From the NCBI GenBank assembly GCA_903896925.1, contig CAITZM010000097.1, positions 1 to 64,000 on the forward strand: a stretch of DNA of 64,000 bases, written 5' to 3'. Under the pieces are notes generated by a model. The model worked only from the letters and a program-made list of their open reading frames with translations. It was not told the origin of the DNA and did no database searches. Numbering within the stretch: position 1 is the stretch's first letter; each line of letters begins with the position of its first letter. The position numbers were made by a program, and so were the translations under genes. This document shows positions 1 through 7,805 of this stretch, piece after piece. Source of the DNA: an uncultured Lentisphaerota bacterium. Lineage in GTDB: Bacteria; Verrucomicrobiota; Kiritimatiellia; CAIQIC01.

Positions 1-2
1 GG

Positions 3-1163
3 GATGCTGGCGCTTTTGCGGCCGGCGCAACGGCCCAGCCGCAGCCCGTGGTGTTCAAGCCATACGGGGGAGCGCGCCCAGCGCCCGGCTGCAGAAAGGC
101 CGGCAGCCGTCTCTGCGGCCATGCAAAACCGCTTCAGCGCATGCCCCGCGGTAGGGTTGCAGAGCGGTTGGACCGTAGGCACTCCCTCGGGACTATCGGA
201 AGAGGAGGCACCCTGCAGCCGCTTAGCGCCAACGCCGACTGGTCGGCGACGCCGGTGGCCAGCGCCAACGCGGGCCTTGCACTCATCAATTACTTCGGTG
301 CGGGCGGCGTGCCGACCAGCTTCAAGGTGGCGTTTGCCTCGGGTACGGGCGGCTCCAAAAATACGCATGAACTCAACCACCTGAACGTTGGCCCGGCCGT
401 ACCCGGCGGCAGCTTTGGCGCCCCCGCGGTCGCCGCCCCGGCGCAGCTCTTCTTCCAGGATGGCCACGGCGTGGTGGCCAGCTGGCTGCTGGCTACGAAC
501 GGGACCTTCCAGGTCACGCGTCTGCTGGGCGAGGCGGGGGCCTGGCAGCTGAGGACCGCCGGCGATGTGGATGGCGATGGGGTCAGCGACCTGCTCTTCC
601 AGGATGCCGCCGGCAACACGGCCGGCTGGCTGCTCGAAACCAATGGTGCCACCCGCAGCGTCATCAACTGGGGGAATGTCGGCACGTGGGAAGTGCGCGC
701 CTGCGCCGACTACACGGGCGAAGGACACGACCAAATCTTCTTCCAATTGCCGAACGGCCTCACGGCCCTCTGGCACCTCACCACCAACGGCACCTTCCAA
801 AGTGCGGAAATGGTCCTCACCAATGCCAGCGGTTGGCGGCTTAGTGCGGCCGCCCCGCACGCCCTCGGCGGCCCTGCCGATCTCTACTGGCAGAACGCCG
901 CCGGCCTGGTCGCCGTCTGGCAGCAGCAGTCCGGCGGTGGCGTGCTCGCGCAGGTCGTCGGCACCACCGGCGCCTGGGCCCTCTGTGGTGCTACGGATAT
1001 GGACGGCGATGGCACCGGTGACCTGCTGTGGCAGACCCCCGCAGGCGACACGGCCGGCTGGTTCATGACCAGCACCAACACCCTGCGCTCCGCTATTTCC
1101 TGGGGGAACATCGGCAGTTGGAAGCTCAAAGCCGGCGGACTGGGCTCACGCCCTGTCTTCTAG
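3..1163 (+). CDS. Secreted VCBS/FG-GAP-like repeat protein, 5' end outside the window
   Basis: The reading frame is open to the first bases of the window, so the start is missing. Bases 230-390 encode a segment ending in a glycine-rich turn followed by THELNHLNV, which resembles the last strands of a bacterial L-type lectin domain. Bases 60-225 look unlike either domain and may be frameshifted. From about 440 to the stop lie five imperfect repeats of roughly 45 residues (FFQ/LFQ-x-G-x-x-A-x-W, DxDGDGxxDLL), an FG-GAP/VCBS-like propeller module. The same module ends the convergent phosphoesterase at 1382-3106, about seven residues in ten identical by eye. A stranded PEP-CTERM tail follows at 1229. 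I infer an extracellular binding protein with no assigned ligand. Confidence 0.65.
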   Translation, partial: DAGAFAAGATAQPQPVVFKPYGGARPAPGCRKAGSRLCGHAKPLQRMPRGRVAERLDRRHSLGTIGRGGTLQPLSANADWSATPVASANAGLALINYFGAGGVPTSFKVAFASGTGGSKNTHELNHLNVGPAVPGGSFGAPAVAAPAQLFFQDGHGVVASWLLATNGTFQVTRLLGEAGAWQLRTAGDVDGDGVSDLLFQDAAGNTAGWLLETNGATRSVINWGNVGTWEVRACADYTGEGHDQIFFQLPNGLTALWHLTTNGTFQSAEMVLTNASGWRLSAAAPHALGGPADLYWQNAAGLVAVWQQQSGGGVLAQVVGTTGAWALCGATDMDGDGTGDLLWQTPAGDTAGWFMTSTNTLRSAISWGNIGSWKLKAGGLGSRPVF

Positions 1164-2085
1164 GCCTTGGCCCGGCCACTGCAGCAGCTAGGGCGCAGCC
1201 CGGCAACAGCCTGCTGGTGTCCTAAACGATGATCCCGGAGCCGGGCACCGCGGCGCTGGTGCTCCTGTTGGGCGGCGCGCTCGTCGGCTGGCGCCGCTGG
1301 GTCCGCTGAGCCGCAGGAAATGTCAGCCGAAGTCGAGGCGCAGATCTGGGGCCGACGTGCAGTTCGATATCACTGTGAGCGTCAGCGACCGCCGGCTTTG
1401 AGTTTCCAATCGCCCGTGTTCCACCAAGAAATGTTGGAACGCATGGTGTTGTTGCTGCTCATGAACCAGCCGGCCGTGTTACCGCCGGCGGTCTGCCAGA
1501 GCAGGTCACCTACACCATCGTGGTCTATATCCGTCGCACCGCAAAGCCTCCAGCTTTCCGCGTTTTGCACCACCTGCGCCAGACAGCCACCGCCGGGTTG
1601 CTGCTGCCAGACGGCGACCAAGCCGGCAGCGGTTTGCCAATAGAGGTCGGCAAGGCCGCCGGCGGTGTGCGGGATGGCCGCGCAGAGTTGCCAGGGGCTG
1701 GCATTGGTAAGGATCACTTCCGCGCTCTGGAAGACTCCGTTGGTGCTGATATGCCAGAGGACCGTGATGCCCTTCGGATGTTGGAAAAAGATTTGAGCAT
1801 GACCTGCCCCAAGGTAGTCGGCGCAGGCGCGTACTTTCCATGCGCCCACATTGCCCCAGTTGATGACGCTGCGGACGGAGCCGGCGGGATTGAGGAGCCA
1901 GCCGGCGGTGTCACCGGCCGGTGTTTGAAAGAGCAGGTCGCTGACCCCATCGCCATCCACATCGCCGGCCGTCATCAACTGCCACGCTCCTGCCGAACCC
2001 AGCAGACGCGCGGACTGGAATGTCCCATTCGTAGCCAACAGCCAACTGGCTACCCAACCTTTGGGTTCTTGGAAGAACACCTGTG
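440..2085. repeat. Inverted pair of homologous FG-GAP-like modules
   Basis: Bases 440-1139 (plus strand) and 1385-2085 (minus strand) encode the same domain of about 233 residues at the C-termini of two convergent genes, giving an imperfect inverted repeat of about 700 bp with a spacer of about 245 bp. Both copies keep all five repeats and end in WKLKAGG. The rest of the two proteins is unrelated, so the module has been copied or exchanged between loci. Confidence 0.75.
1229..1309 (+). pseudogene. Orphan PEP-CTERM sorting tail
   Basis: This 26-codon frame reads M-IPEPGTAALVLLLGG then a short hydrophobic stretch and WRRWVR, which is a complete PEP-CTERM signal: Pro-Glu-Pro, transmembrane segment, basic end. 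It is in a different frame from the upstream gene and lies 65 bp after its stop. In its own frame it is preceded by a TAA at 1223-1225. It is best read as the stranded C-terminus of a former exosortase substrate whose end was replaced by the FG-GAP-like module. Confidence 0.6.
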
Positions 2086-3106
2086 CAGGTCTCGCAGGGG
2101 CCATCGTGTTTGGTAAAATCTGGGTGGTATAGGAGGCTTTCGACCAGGTCTCGTCCGAGGGCTTGAGCAGATAGTATTCAATAGTCATCTTCTCGGCGCT
2201 CACGGTAGCGTAAGCGAAACCATAGTGAGTAGTGTTGCTGTAGAGTATGTCCAAGCCTGCCTCCGGGACGGGCGGGATGGCGTCCAACTCCGCTCCGCCA
2301 TTGCCGGAGAGCAACTGATAGATATTGTTCCCGGCGGCGTCGGGCGCCAGGCTAACGCTCAAGTTGTGGGTGTGGCCGCAGATGTAGAGGCGGGCGCCAT
2401 TGGTACCGAGCGAATCCCAGAACTCGGCGCGATGCGCCATGCCGGTGGAACTGGTGCCGTAGAAATGATCAAGATAGACCGGCTCGTGGGCCATGACGAT
2501 CTTGTAGGGCGTGTTAGACTGCTGCAGTTGCTGGCCCAGCCAAGCTTGGTCAATGCTGTGGTAGCCCCCTGTCGGCGTGGCGGGATAGAAGTACTGGTCA
2601 ACCACCATGAAGGTTGCATTACTGTGGGTAAACGAATAGGTGTACCCGCGCTGGTCGTCCGTGGGTCCATTGTTGGGCCCATTGGTGGGCATGTGGACGC
2701 CGAGCGCATCGTAATAGGCCTGCTTCAGGTCTAGCAAGGGAGCCTCTTCGTCGGCATGGTTCTCGTGGTTGCCGCGGACGGTATAGATTGGGATGTTCAA
2801 CGCATACACGGGATTCATCGCAGTCTTCCAGTTGTCGAACTGCTGCGCGTAGGTAAGTGGGGCAAGTCCGTTGGTCGCGTTCCCGTTGACCTGATCGCCG
2901 CAGCACACCACCAAGTCCGGATTTTTTTCGGCGATCTTCGTCGCGATGGTGTGCAGGACCGTACTGACTCCCGTAGTCGTGTCGTGATGACCACGGGTGT
3001 CGCCCATGATGACAAACGACCAGTCGGCCCGAGCACGGCCGGTGCCCCAAGCAAAGGTCATAACCACGGCTGCGATCCGTATGATTTTCAATGTGTTCAT
3101 CTGCAT
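1382..3106 (-). CDS. Secreted metallophosphoesterase with C-terminal FG-GAP-like module
   Basis: 574 residues. A signal peptide (about residues 1-27, ending ARA) leads into a calcineurin-like phosphoesterase domain with its motifs in order: GDTRG (35-39), GDQVN (70-74), GNHE (112-115), AHEP and GHTH. The first motif has Arg where family members usually have His (GDxH), a common variant in secreted members. From about residue 340 the protein carries five VCBS/FG-GAP-like repeats shared with the convergent gene at the left edge. Start chosen at 3106 because GGAG lies seven bases upstream; a second ATG at 3100 is less well spaced. It follows the PEP-CTERM gene 3136-4290 by 29 bp and is probably co-transcribed. 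The substrate is unknown. Confidence 0.85.
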   Translation of the reverse strand: MQMNTLKIIRIAAVVMTFAWGTGRARADWSFVIMGDTRGHHDTTTGVSTVLHTIATKIAEKNPDLVVCCGDQVNGNATNGLAPLTYAQQFDNWKTAMNPVYALNIPIYTVRGNHENHADEEAPLLDLKQAYYDALGVHMPTNGPNNGPTDDQRGYTYSFTHSNATFMVVDQYFYPATPTGGYHSIDQAWLGQQLQQSNTPYKIVMAHEPVYLDHFYGTSSTGMAHRAEFWDSLGTNGARLYICGHTHNLSVSLAPDAAGNNIYQLLSGNGGAELDAIPPVPEAGLDILYSNTTHYGFAYATVSAEKMTIEYYLLKPSDETWSKASYTTQILPNTMAPARPAQVFFQEPKGWVASWLLATNGTFQSARLLGSAGAWQLMTAGDVDGDGVSDLLFQTPAGDTAGWLLNPAGSVRSVINWGNVGAWKVRACADYLGAGHAQIFFQHPKGITVLWHISTNGVFQSAEVILTNASPWQLCAAIPHTAGGLADLYWQTAAGLVAVWQQQPGGGCLAQVVQNAESWRLCGATDIDHDGVGDLLWQTAGGNTAGWFMSSNNTMRSNISWWNTGDWKLKAGGR

Positions 3107-3135
3107 AGGAGATCTCCATTCATATCTGTCATTTT

Positions 3136-4290
3136 TTAGTAGTTACGGCGGCGGCGCAACCACAGCACGCCCAGCCCACAGCAACCCAGGCTAAGCGCCA
3201 ACGTCGAAGGTTCGGGAATCGCCTGGCTCGCAAAGGAGATGGCTTTCAAACTTGGCAAATTTTCCCCACCGAGTTGATTGATCTGCGTCCAATTGCTGCC
3301 ACCATCCGACGTGTGGTAGATGGTTCCGTTGTAGAGAGCGCGCGCCCCCCACGCTTCCACGTCATTCACGGCGCTCAGACCCACCGTATAGTCCCCGGCC
3401 CATTGTCCCACCCAGTGCGCACCTCCATCGGTACTCCGGTAGAGTTGCCTGTCGCAGGCCATCCAGACCACCGAGGTGTTCACAGCGCAAACCTCATTGG
3501 CATCATAGGCCCCGATTATGCCAGCCTGCTCGTTCCAAGTGATCCCTCCGTCGGTGGTGCGCAACGCAATGTAGCGGTCGCCCGTCCCACCCACCGCCCA
3601 AGCTGTTTGCGCGTCGGCCGCGGAGATACCAAGCAGATGGTTCGCGTTGGTGACATCGCCGCCACTCTGCTGAATCCAGGTTGCTCCGGCATCGCTGCTC
3701 TTGAGGATCGTCGCGTAGCTTGCGTTGGTCCCGCCGGTCACCCAAATGTTCGTGGTGTCCAACGCAAAGACACCCTGCAAATGGGTGGTTGCGTACCCGG
3801 ACGGGAGTTGGTTCGACCAGGTGGTGCCACCATCGGTCGTGTGGATGATCGCGCCCGCCCCCACCGCCCAGACATTGCTGTCGTTGAGGGCGTAGACCTT
3901 GTTCAACGTGGTATTGGGGATGTCACCCGCCGTGCCTATGCGTGTCCACGTGCTGCCGGCATTGCTGGTGTGATAAATGGTGGCATAACCGTCACTGGCA
4001 TCACCGACGACCCGGGCCGAAGAGGGATTCACGGCCGATACACTGACTAAATCCACGTTCGCGATCTGGCCGAAGCCTTGTCGGCTCCAGGTATTCCCGC
4101 TATCAGGCGACCACAAGATGGTGCCGGAGCCATTCCATGGAGAGCCCACCGTCCACCCGGCAAAGTACGACGTACCCTCCGCGCGAACAGTATTAGCAAG
4201 CACCAGCCCTGTCAGCAGACAAACCAGTGCAGATGTGAAGGTACACCGCGCCATCCGTCTCACAGTGGAAAGATAAACCCCATCAATCAT
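3136..4290 (-). CDS. PEP-CTERM beta-propeller protein (BNR/YCF48-like)
   Basis: Repeats of the type I-x-H/R-T-x-D-G-G-x-T-W recur six or seven times, the pattern of BNR/Vps10-like or Ycf48-like propellers. The C-terminus reads IPEPSTLALSLG, a hydrophobic run, then LRRRRNY, a PEP-CTERM anchor cleaved and attached by exosortase in this group. No exosortase gene lies in the window. The frame opens at 4332, but ATG at 4290 has GGAGAAG upstream. ATG at 4254 begins a shorter, more typical signal peptide (residues MARCTFTSALVCLLTG onward) but lacks a clear ribosome site. It is probably surface-anchored and shares a transcript with the phosphoesterase downstream. Confidence 0.8.
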   Translation of the reverse strand: MIDGVYLSTVRRMARCTFTSALVCLLTGLVLANTVRAEGTSYFAGWTVGSPWNGSGTILWSPDSGNTWSRQGFGQIANVDLVSVSAVNPSSARVVGDASDGYATIYHTSNAGSTWTRIGTAGDIPNTTLNKVYALNDSNVWAVGAGAIIHTTDGGTTWSNQLPSGYATTHLQGVFALDTTNIWVTGGTNASYATILKSSDAGATWIQQSGGDVTNANHLLGISAADAQTAWAVGGTGDRYIALRTTDGGITWNEQAGIIGAYDANEVCAVNTSVVWMACDRQLYRSTDGGAHWVGQWAGDYTVGLSAVNDVEAWGARALYNGTIYHTSDGGSNWTQINQLGGENLPSLKAISFASQAIPEPSTLALSLGCCGLGVLWLRRRRNY

Positions 4291-4520
4291 ACGCACATTC
4301 TTCTCCGACAGCCCACGCCCCTCGCGTGCCACACGGTCTAATGCTCGTTCATCCTATGCCCCTCTAATCAGTACCGTCAACCTTTTTTGCCACCCATATA
4401 AACGGCGGTCGAAAAGTGCAGCGGTTGGTGGTCGAAATTGATACGGCGCACCGCCGGGATTAAAGACCACCGATGCCGAAGGCTCCGCCGGCAGGTACAG
4501 GACGTAGGTGCAGGGCGGCG

Positions 4521-5327
4521 TCAGGGTGTTGCGGGGCGCGCCACGAGGTCATGCAGCACCAGTTCGTACGCCTCGGGACCCACGCCCTTTGCCCCGAGGT
4601 AGGGGTAATCGTTGATCGCGATGAAATACACGAGCAGCGCAATCATCGCGGCAAGCAGCCCGGTCATCGTCACATGCACGAGCAGGCTCTCTATGCTGAA
4701 GACGTACGAGGAGCCGATGGCGAGCAGCGCGCCGATGAGCACCACGCACCACAGCGTGCCTGGTACGGCATAGCTCACCGCCTCCAAGCGGAGGCGCCGG
4801 AACTCGATCAGGGTGTTGAAGGCATGCAGCGTCTCGGCATGAAGGATCTTCTGTCGCTCCAGCGCCGGCTCGAAATCGAAAAGCAGATGCTGAAAGTCGT
4901 GCAGGATCTCCGTGCCGCCGTGCGGGATCTGGCCACGTCGCTGTAGCGGCCAAGCCTCGTCGATCACATAGCGTGTGTAGCGCGTGAGCAGCGCCTTGAG
5001 TTGCCCTTGCAGTGGCTCGGCATACCCACCGAGATCCCGATAGAGGGCGGCGAGTTCGGCAGCCTCGTTCGACGCGACCTGGGAAGCTTCCGCCGCTTTG
5101 CTCCAGCTCGCGACCGCCACCAAACCGATGGCGATCGAGTAGATCCCGAGGATCGCCGAAAACAACCACCCAACCACACCGTTGTCGACCAGTGTGCACA
5201 GGCCACTCCGGCGGCTCCAGCGCCGGGCCATGATCAGCCCGACGAGCGAGATGCCCACAAAGAGGATGAACATCGCTGGGACAACAAGCCAGGCGGAAAG
5301 GTCGTGGAGCCACATCATGATATTCAT
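4521..5327 (-). CDS. DUF4239 (bestrophin-like) membrane protein
   Basis: 268 residues. Two N-terminal membrane segments (about 12-34 and 50-75), then a soluble stretch with WSKAAEASQVASNEAAELAAL and LYRDL, then two more membrane segments near residues 185-240. This 2+2 arrangement and the conserved A-S-x-E-A-x-x-L-x-x-L-Y-R motif are those of the DUF4239/bestrophin-like family, whose function is not established. No close operon partner; the next gene in this direction ends 188 bp downstream. Confidence 0.75.
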   Translation of the reverse strand: MNIMMWLHDLSAWLVVPAMFILFVGISLVGLIMARRWSRRSGLCTLVDNGVVGWLFSAILGIYSIAIGLVAVASWSKAAEASQVASNEAAELAALYRDLGGYAEPLQGQLKALLTRYTRYVIDEAWPLQRRGQIPHGGTEILHDFQHLLFDFEPALERQKILHAETLHAFNTLIEFRRLRLEAVSYAVPGTLWCVVLIGALLAIGSSYVFSIESLLVHVTMTGLLAAMIALLVYFIAINDYPYLGAKGVGPEAYELVLHDLVARPATP

Positions 5328-5670
5328 CTGTTAGTCAATCGTCCGCTGCGAGTCGAGACCAGATAAGAAATTTCTTGGGCGCGCCCGGTTTGAGTACGCC
5401 ATTTGGCGGCCGCACGCTGACTCTCAGAAAACATACGAGCATTCTGGCGCGGCGCGCGCCGCTGTCAAGCCCTGTATCATGGCCACATTTCGCGTGGGAG
5501 AGAGTCTGGCTGGTGCTGTTTGGCGCGGCGTTGCGAGCTTCAGTCGTAAATGGGTGCGGGATCGGCGCCATCGTAGATCCGGGAAGACCTAGACCTCGGC
5601 AGCATTGTGGGTCGGTGGTCCTGTCTTCAGCCAGTGCTTCCGGTTGTGCCACAAGGCGTGCGATAGCTAA
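5328..5670. other. Intergenic stretch without a supported gene
   Basis: Open frames here have no domain-like pattern and no ribosome site. Composition is ordinary for the region. It separates the DUF4239 gene from the mobile-element remnant that begins at the terminator at 5671. Confidence 0.5.
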
Positions 5671-5697
5671 AAGAAAAGCCACCTTCACAGGTGGCTT
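5671..5697 (-). terminator. Rho-independent terminator of the decayed HTH gene
   Basis: Arms AGCCACCT (5677-5684) and AGGTGGCT (5689-5696) with a four-base loop. Read on the minus strand the stem is followed by TTTTCTTTT. It lies five bases past the stop of the 5702-5974 fragment, which supports that fragment having been a real transcription unit. Confidence 0.75.
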
Positions 5698-5701
5698 CCT
5701 T

Positions 5702-5974
5702 TCAAACCTGCCGCGCATGGCGGCAGGCACTGCGCTCGCGCGCGGTCCGCACGGAACCGCGCAGCCAACCGGGCTCGGCCACCGCGTCTGACAGGGCGCC
5801 ATCGCCCCAGCGGAGCCTCATCTGCCGGCCTAGCTCGTTTTTCAGCTGCGACACGCGGGCGCACGACAGGCCCCAGCGCCGGCTGAGTTCGCCGTTGGTC
5901 AGCTGGCTGCAGTTGTCGTCGTGCTGTACAGCAGTGATCCATGAGCTCCCGCAGCATAGGCGCCATCGCTGCAA
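5702..5974 (-). pseudogene. C-terminal fragment of a sigma-like HTH protein
   Basis: The frame encodes a helix-turn-helix (NGELSRRWGLSCARVSQLKN) and a tail WGDGALSD..EPGWLRGSVRTARE. The tail aligns with the end of the intact protein at 6153-6794 (WGEGMVRE..VPAWRAGLRAAR). The N-terminal part found in that protein is absent and no ribosome site is seen. The two copies face away from each other 180 bp apart. A good terminator follows directly. I read it as the remnant of a second, inverted copy of the same regulator. Confidence 0.6.
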
Positions 5975-6026
5975 AGTCCCTTACCCGCGCGCCGGAAACC
6001 GATCCAATCGCCGACTCGCCGCCCTC

Positions 6027-6055
6027 TTAAACTGCCCGCTTTCCCACGGCATAAT
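6027..6055 (+). promoter_or_regulatory. Candidate promoter upstream of the sigma-like gene
   Basis: TTAAAC (6027-6032), a 17-base spacer and CATAAT (6050-6055), about 97 bases before the ATG at 6153. The -10 box is one base from consensus; the -35 box is weak. Confidence 0.3.
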
Positions 6056-6152
6056 ACCCTGAGTCAGGCTTATCGCTAACTCCTGCCGCCCACGCCGGCC
6101 GACCAACCAACCTTGGCGGCTGCGTGGGGCCGTCTGCATTTCAGGAGGGCCT

Positions 6153-6794
6153 ATGAGCCCAAGAGCAGGCGAGCTGTTGCTGGACGTGATCCAGCCGATG
6201 CTGATCGCGGTGGTGCCGCAGGTAGTGAAGACCACCGGAGCGGAAGACCCCGAAGAGCTGGTACAGGACGGCATGTGCATGGCCGCCCAGGCCATCGAGG
6301 TGTTGGAGAACCAGGGCAAGGAACTGAGGCCCAGGAGCGTGGCCTACTACACGATCCAGCGGCTCAAGTCCGGTCGTCGTTCACAGTACGCCGGTCGGAT
6401 GGACGCCATGTGCCCCGGCGCCACGCTCGACAAGCAGGTGATCATGGCGGACATGGAGGCTCCCGCGCGTGACGAGGCCGGCGAGGAGCTGACGTTCGGT
6501 GACCTGCTGGCGTCAGATGGCGAGGATGCCGCGACGTTGGCGGCCAGGGACATCGATTGGTCGTTGATCGAGCCGCTGCTGACCGTCCGCGAGCTCAAGG
6601 TGCTCCAGTCGTTGGTAGAGGGGCGCAGTACTAACGAGATCGCGTTCGGTTGTCAGGTGAGTGCGCCGGCGGTGACGCAGGCCAAGCGCAGGATCGGGCG
6701 TAAGATCAGCGGCAGCTGGGGCGAGGGTATGGTGCGCGAGGTCGGCAGGGTGCCGGCGTGGAGGGCGGGGCTGAGGGCGGCACGAGCGGCGTAG
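6153..6794 (+). CDS. Sigma-70-region-4-like DNA-binding protein
   Basis: 213 residues. Residues about 140-185 form a sigma region-4/LuxR-type helix-turn-helix (LTVRELKVLQSLVEGRSTNE, then ..CQVSAPAVTQAKRRIGRKI). The N-terminal half (EDPEELVQDGMCMAAQAIEV, YYTIQRLKSGRRS) resembles a divergent sigma region 2: helical, with an aromatic/basic patch. It lacks a clear region 2.4. AGGAGG lies five bases before the ATG. A truncated inverted paralogue is at 5702-5974, and an excisionase-like gene and a broken tRNA lie downstream, so it probably belongs to an integrated element. Its target genes are unknown. A hairpin at 6803-6838 follows. Confidence 0.65.
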   Translation: MSPRAGELLLDVIQPMLIAVVPQVVKTTGAEDPEELVQDGMCMAAQAIEVLENQGKELRPRSVAYYTIQRLKSGRRSQYAGRMDAMCPGATLDKQVIMADMEAPARDEAGEELTFGDLLASDGEDAATLAARDIDWSLIEPLLTVRELKVLQSLVEGRSTNEIAFGCQVSAPAVTQAKRRIGRKISGSWGEGMVREVGRVPAWRAGLRAARAA

Positions 6795-6802
6795 ATTGAA
6801 CC

Positions 6803-6838
6803 ATCCGGCGGCCGTCACGAGGGTGGCGGTCGCCGGAT
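6803..6838 (+). terminator. Hairpin after the sigma-like gene
   Basis: ATCCGGCG (6803-6810) pairs with CGCCGGAT (6831-6838), with a further GCC/GGC pairing inside. It starts nine bases after the stop codon. No T-run follows, so termination, if any, would be inefficient or factor-dependent. Confidence 0.45.
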
Positions 6839-7009
6839 AGCCCCTTGAGCCTAAGCGCCAGCGGAGTGGTTTCTTTAGCTATCCCACGAATGCCAGCCGC
6901 AATATTCCTATTCATGACCCGCGGGTCAGTAATGATGAAGGGGTTTCTCGACCCGCCGGACTGAGGCCGGTCGATCCTCCAGGCGTGTAACACCACGGAG
7001 AAACGGGAC

Positions 7010-7264
7010 ATGGCCTGGGCGGAGGCCTTTGAGATCGCCGGGAAGGCCCCTAGCTGGCCGTATACGGAACCGGCGAGTCAGGAACGCAGGCTGGCGCGGT
7101 AAACCGAACCTGTCCGTGCTGAGGCTGGTGGCATACCACGTCATGCGGCGAACCTGCTTCAAGTCGTTTTCCGCTTGCAACCCTACGGCGAGTTGGTAAA
7201 CAGACGCCTGTCGCGCCCGTTGGGCTGCTTGGCCCAGGCAGCGACGGTAATGGAGAGTCATTGA
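7010..7264 (+). pseudogene. Possible decayed small gene, unrecognised
   Basis: ATG at 7010 has GGAG nine bases upstream and opens 30 codons ending in TAA (7100-7102). The same frame then stays open for 53 further codons to TGA at 7262, just before the excisionase-like ATG at 7269. The continuous frame broken by one stop is compatible with a point-mutated gene, but no domain is recognised. Bases 6841-7009 hold nothing I can name. Confidence 0.25.
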
Positions 7265-7268
7265 CAAC

Positions 7269-7520
7269 ATGATCTGTGCTGGCGGCGAAGGCCGCGGCCA
7301 TGATGGCGTTGAAAATACTTCCCGAGCTACAGGTGCGAGAGCGCTCCTCGACAAGAAGAGTGCAGCTCAGTTCCTGAACACTTCAGTGAGGAATCTCACG
7401 GAGCTGATGAGAGCCGGGAAGGTGACGTTCATCAAACTTGGACACCGGACAGTTCGGTTCAAGCTTGAGGACCTCGATCGAGACGTGGACCGCCTGCGGG
7501 TATTGGCGGTTGGCGCTTGA
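7269..7520 (+). CDS. Excisionase-family (MerR-like wHTH) protein
   Basis: 83 residues. From residue 26 the protein reads LLDKKSAAQFLNTSVRNLTE, then LMRAGKVTFIKLGHRTVRFKLEDLDR. This is the classic HTH_17/excisionase fold: a helix-turn-helix, then a wing with the G-x-R-x-V-R-F motif and an ending helix. Such proteins act as recombination directionality factors or small regulators in integrated elements. The ATG lacks a good ribosome site, so the true start may lie inside the first 25 residues. A strong terminator follows. It lies 247 bp from the truncated tRNA-Arg. No integrase gene is visible in the window. Confidence 0.7.
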   Translation: MICAGGEGRGHDGVENTSRATGARALLDKKSAAQFLNTSVRNLTELMRAGKVTFIKLGHRTVRFKLEDLDRDVDRLRVLAVGA

Positions 7521-7525
7521 AACCT

Positions 7526-7555
7526 AGGGCCGGTGCGACAGCGCACCGGCCCTTT
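7526..7555 (+). terminator. Strong hairpin terminator after the excisionase-like gene
   Basis: GGGCCGGTGCG (7527-7537) and CGCACCGGCCC (7542-7552) form an 11-bp perfect stem with loop ACAG, extended by an A-T pair and followed by TTTGC. It starts six bases after the stop codon. Confidence 0.75.
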
Positions 7556-7602
7556 GCATTGACAGACGATGTGCTTTTCCTTGCCTGCCGTAGCCCTAAA
7601 TT

Positions 7603-7623
7603 CTTGGGACATTTTTGGGACAT
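7603..7623. repeat. Tandem TGGGACAT direct repeat
   Basis: TTGGGACAT and TTGGGACAT occur 12 bases apart between the excisionase-like gene and the truncated tRNA. Short direct repeats at an element end can be recombinase arm sites or operators; that role is an inference. Confidence 0.3.
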
Positions 7624-7766
7624 GAAAACCAGCTTTTTTGTGAAAGTAGCTGCTCATACCTGCTCGAATGAACGATGACACGGAAAACGCGAAAAGCCCT
7701 GTCCTTGTTGGTTTATATTGATTCTAAAGGGGAAAATGCTGTCCATCGCCAATCGTCTCGATAGGT

Positions 7767-7805
7767 TTAGGAATCCAGCACTCTGTCCAGCTGAGCTACC
7801 GGGGC
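7767..7805 (-). tRNA. 5' half of tRNA-Arg(CCU), truncated in the anticodon loop
   Basis: Read on the minus strand from 7805: acceptor strand GCCCCGG, then TA, D-stem GCTC, D-loop, GAGT, anticodon strand CTGGA, and loop TTCCTAA with anticodon CCT. The next five bases should be TCCAG but are ACCTA, and no T-arm or matching CCGGGGC acceptor strand follows. No 3' half was found by eye elsewhere in the window. tRNA genes, often cut in the anticodon loop, are standard attachment sites for tyrosine-integrase elements, and an excisionase-like gene lies on the broken side. This copy cannot give a working tRNA as it stands. Confidence 0.7.

Noticed and set aside
3274..4050. 258-residue plus-strand frame opposite the PEP-CTERM gene
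   Set aside because: Shadow of the repeat-rich propeller gene, with no start signal or domain.
7521..7805. Group I intron splitting tRNA-Arg(CCU)
   Set aside because: Such introns are known in this tRNA, but no 3' exon with T-arm and acceptor strand was found downstream on the minus strand, and no P7-like core was recognised.
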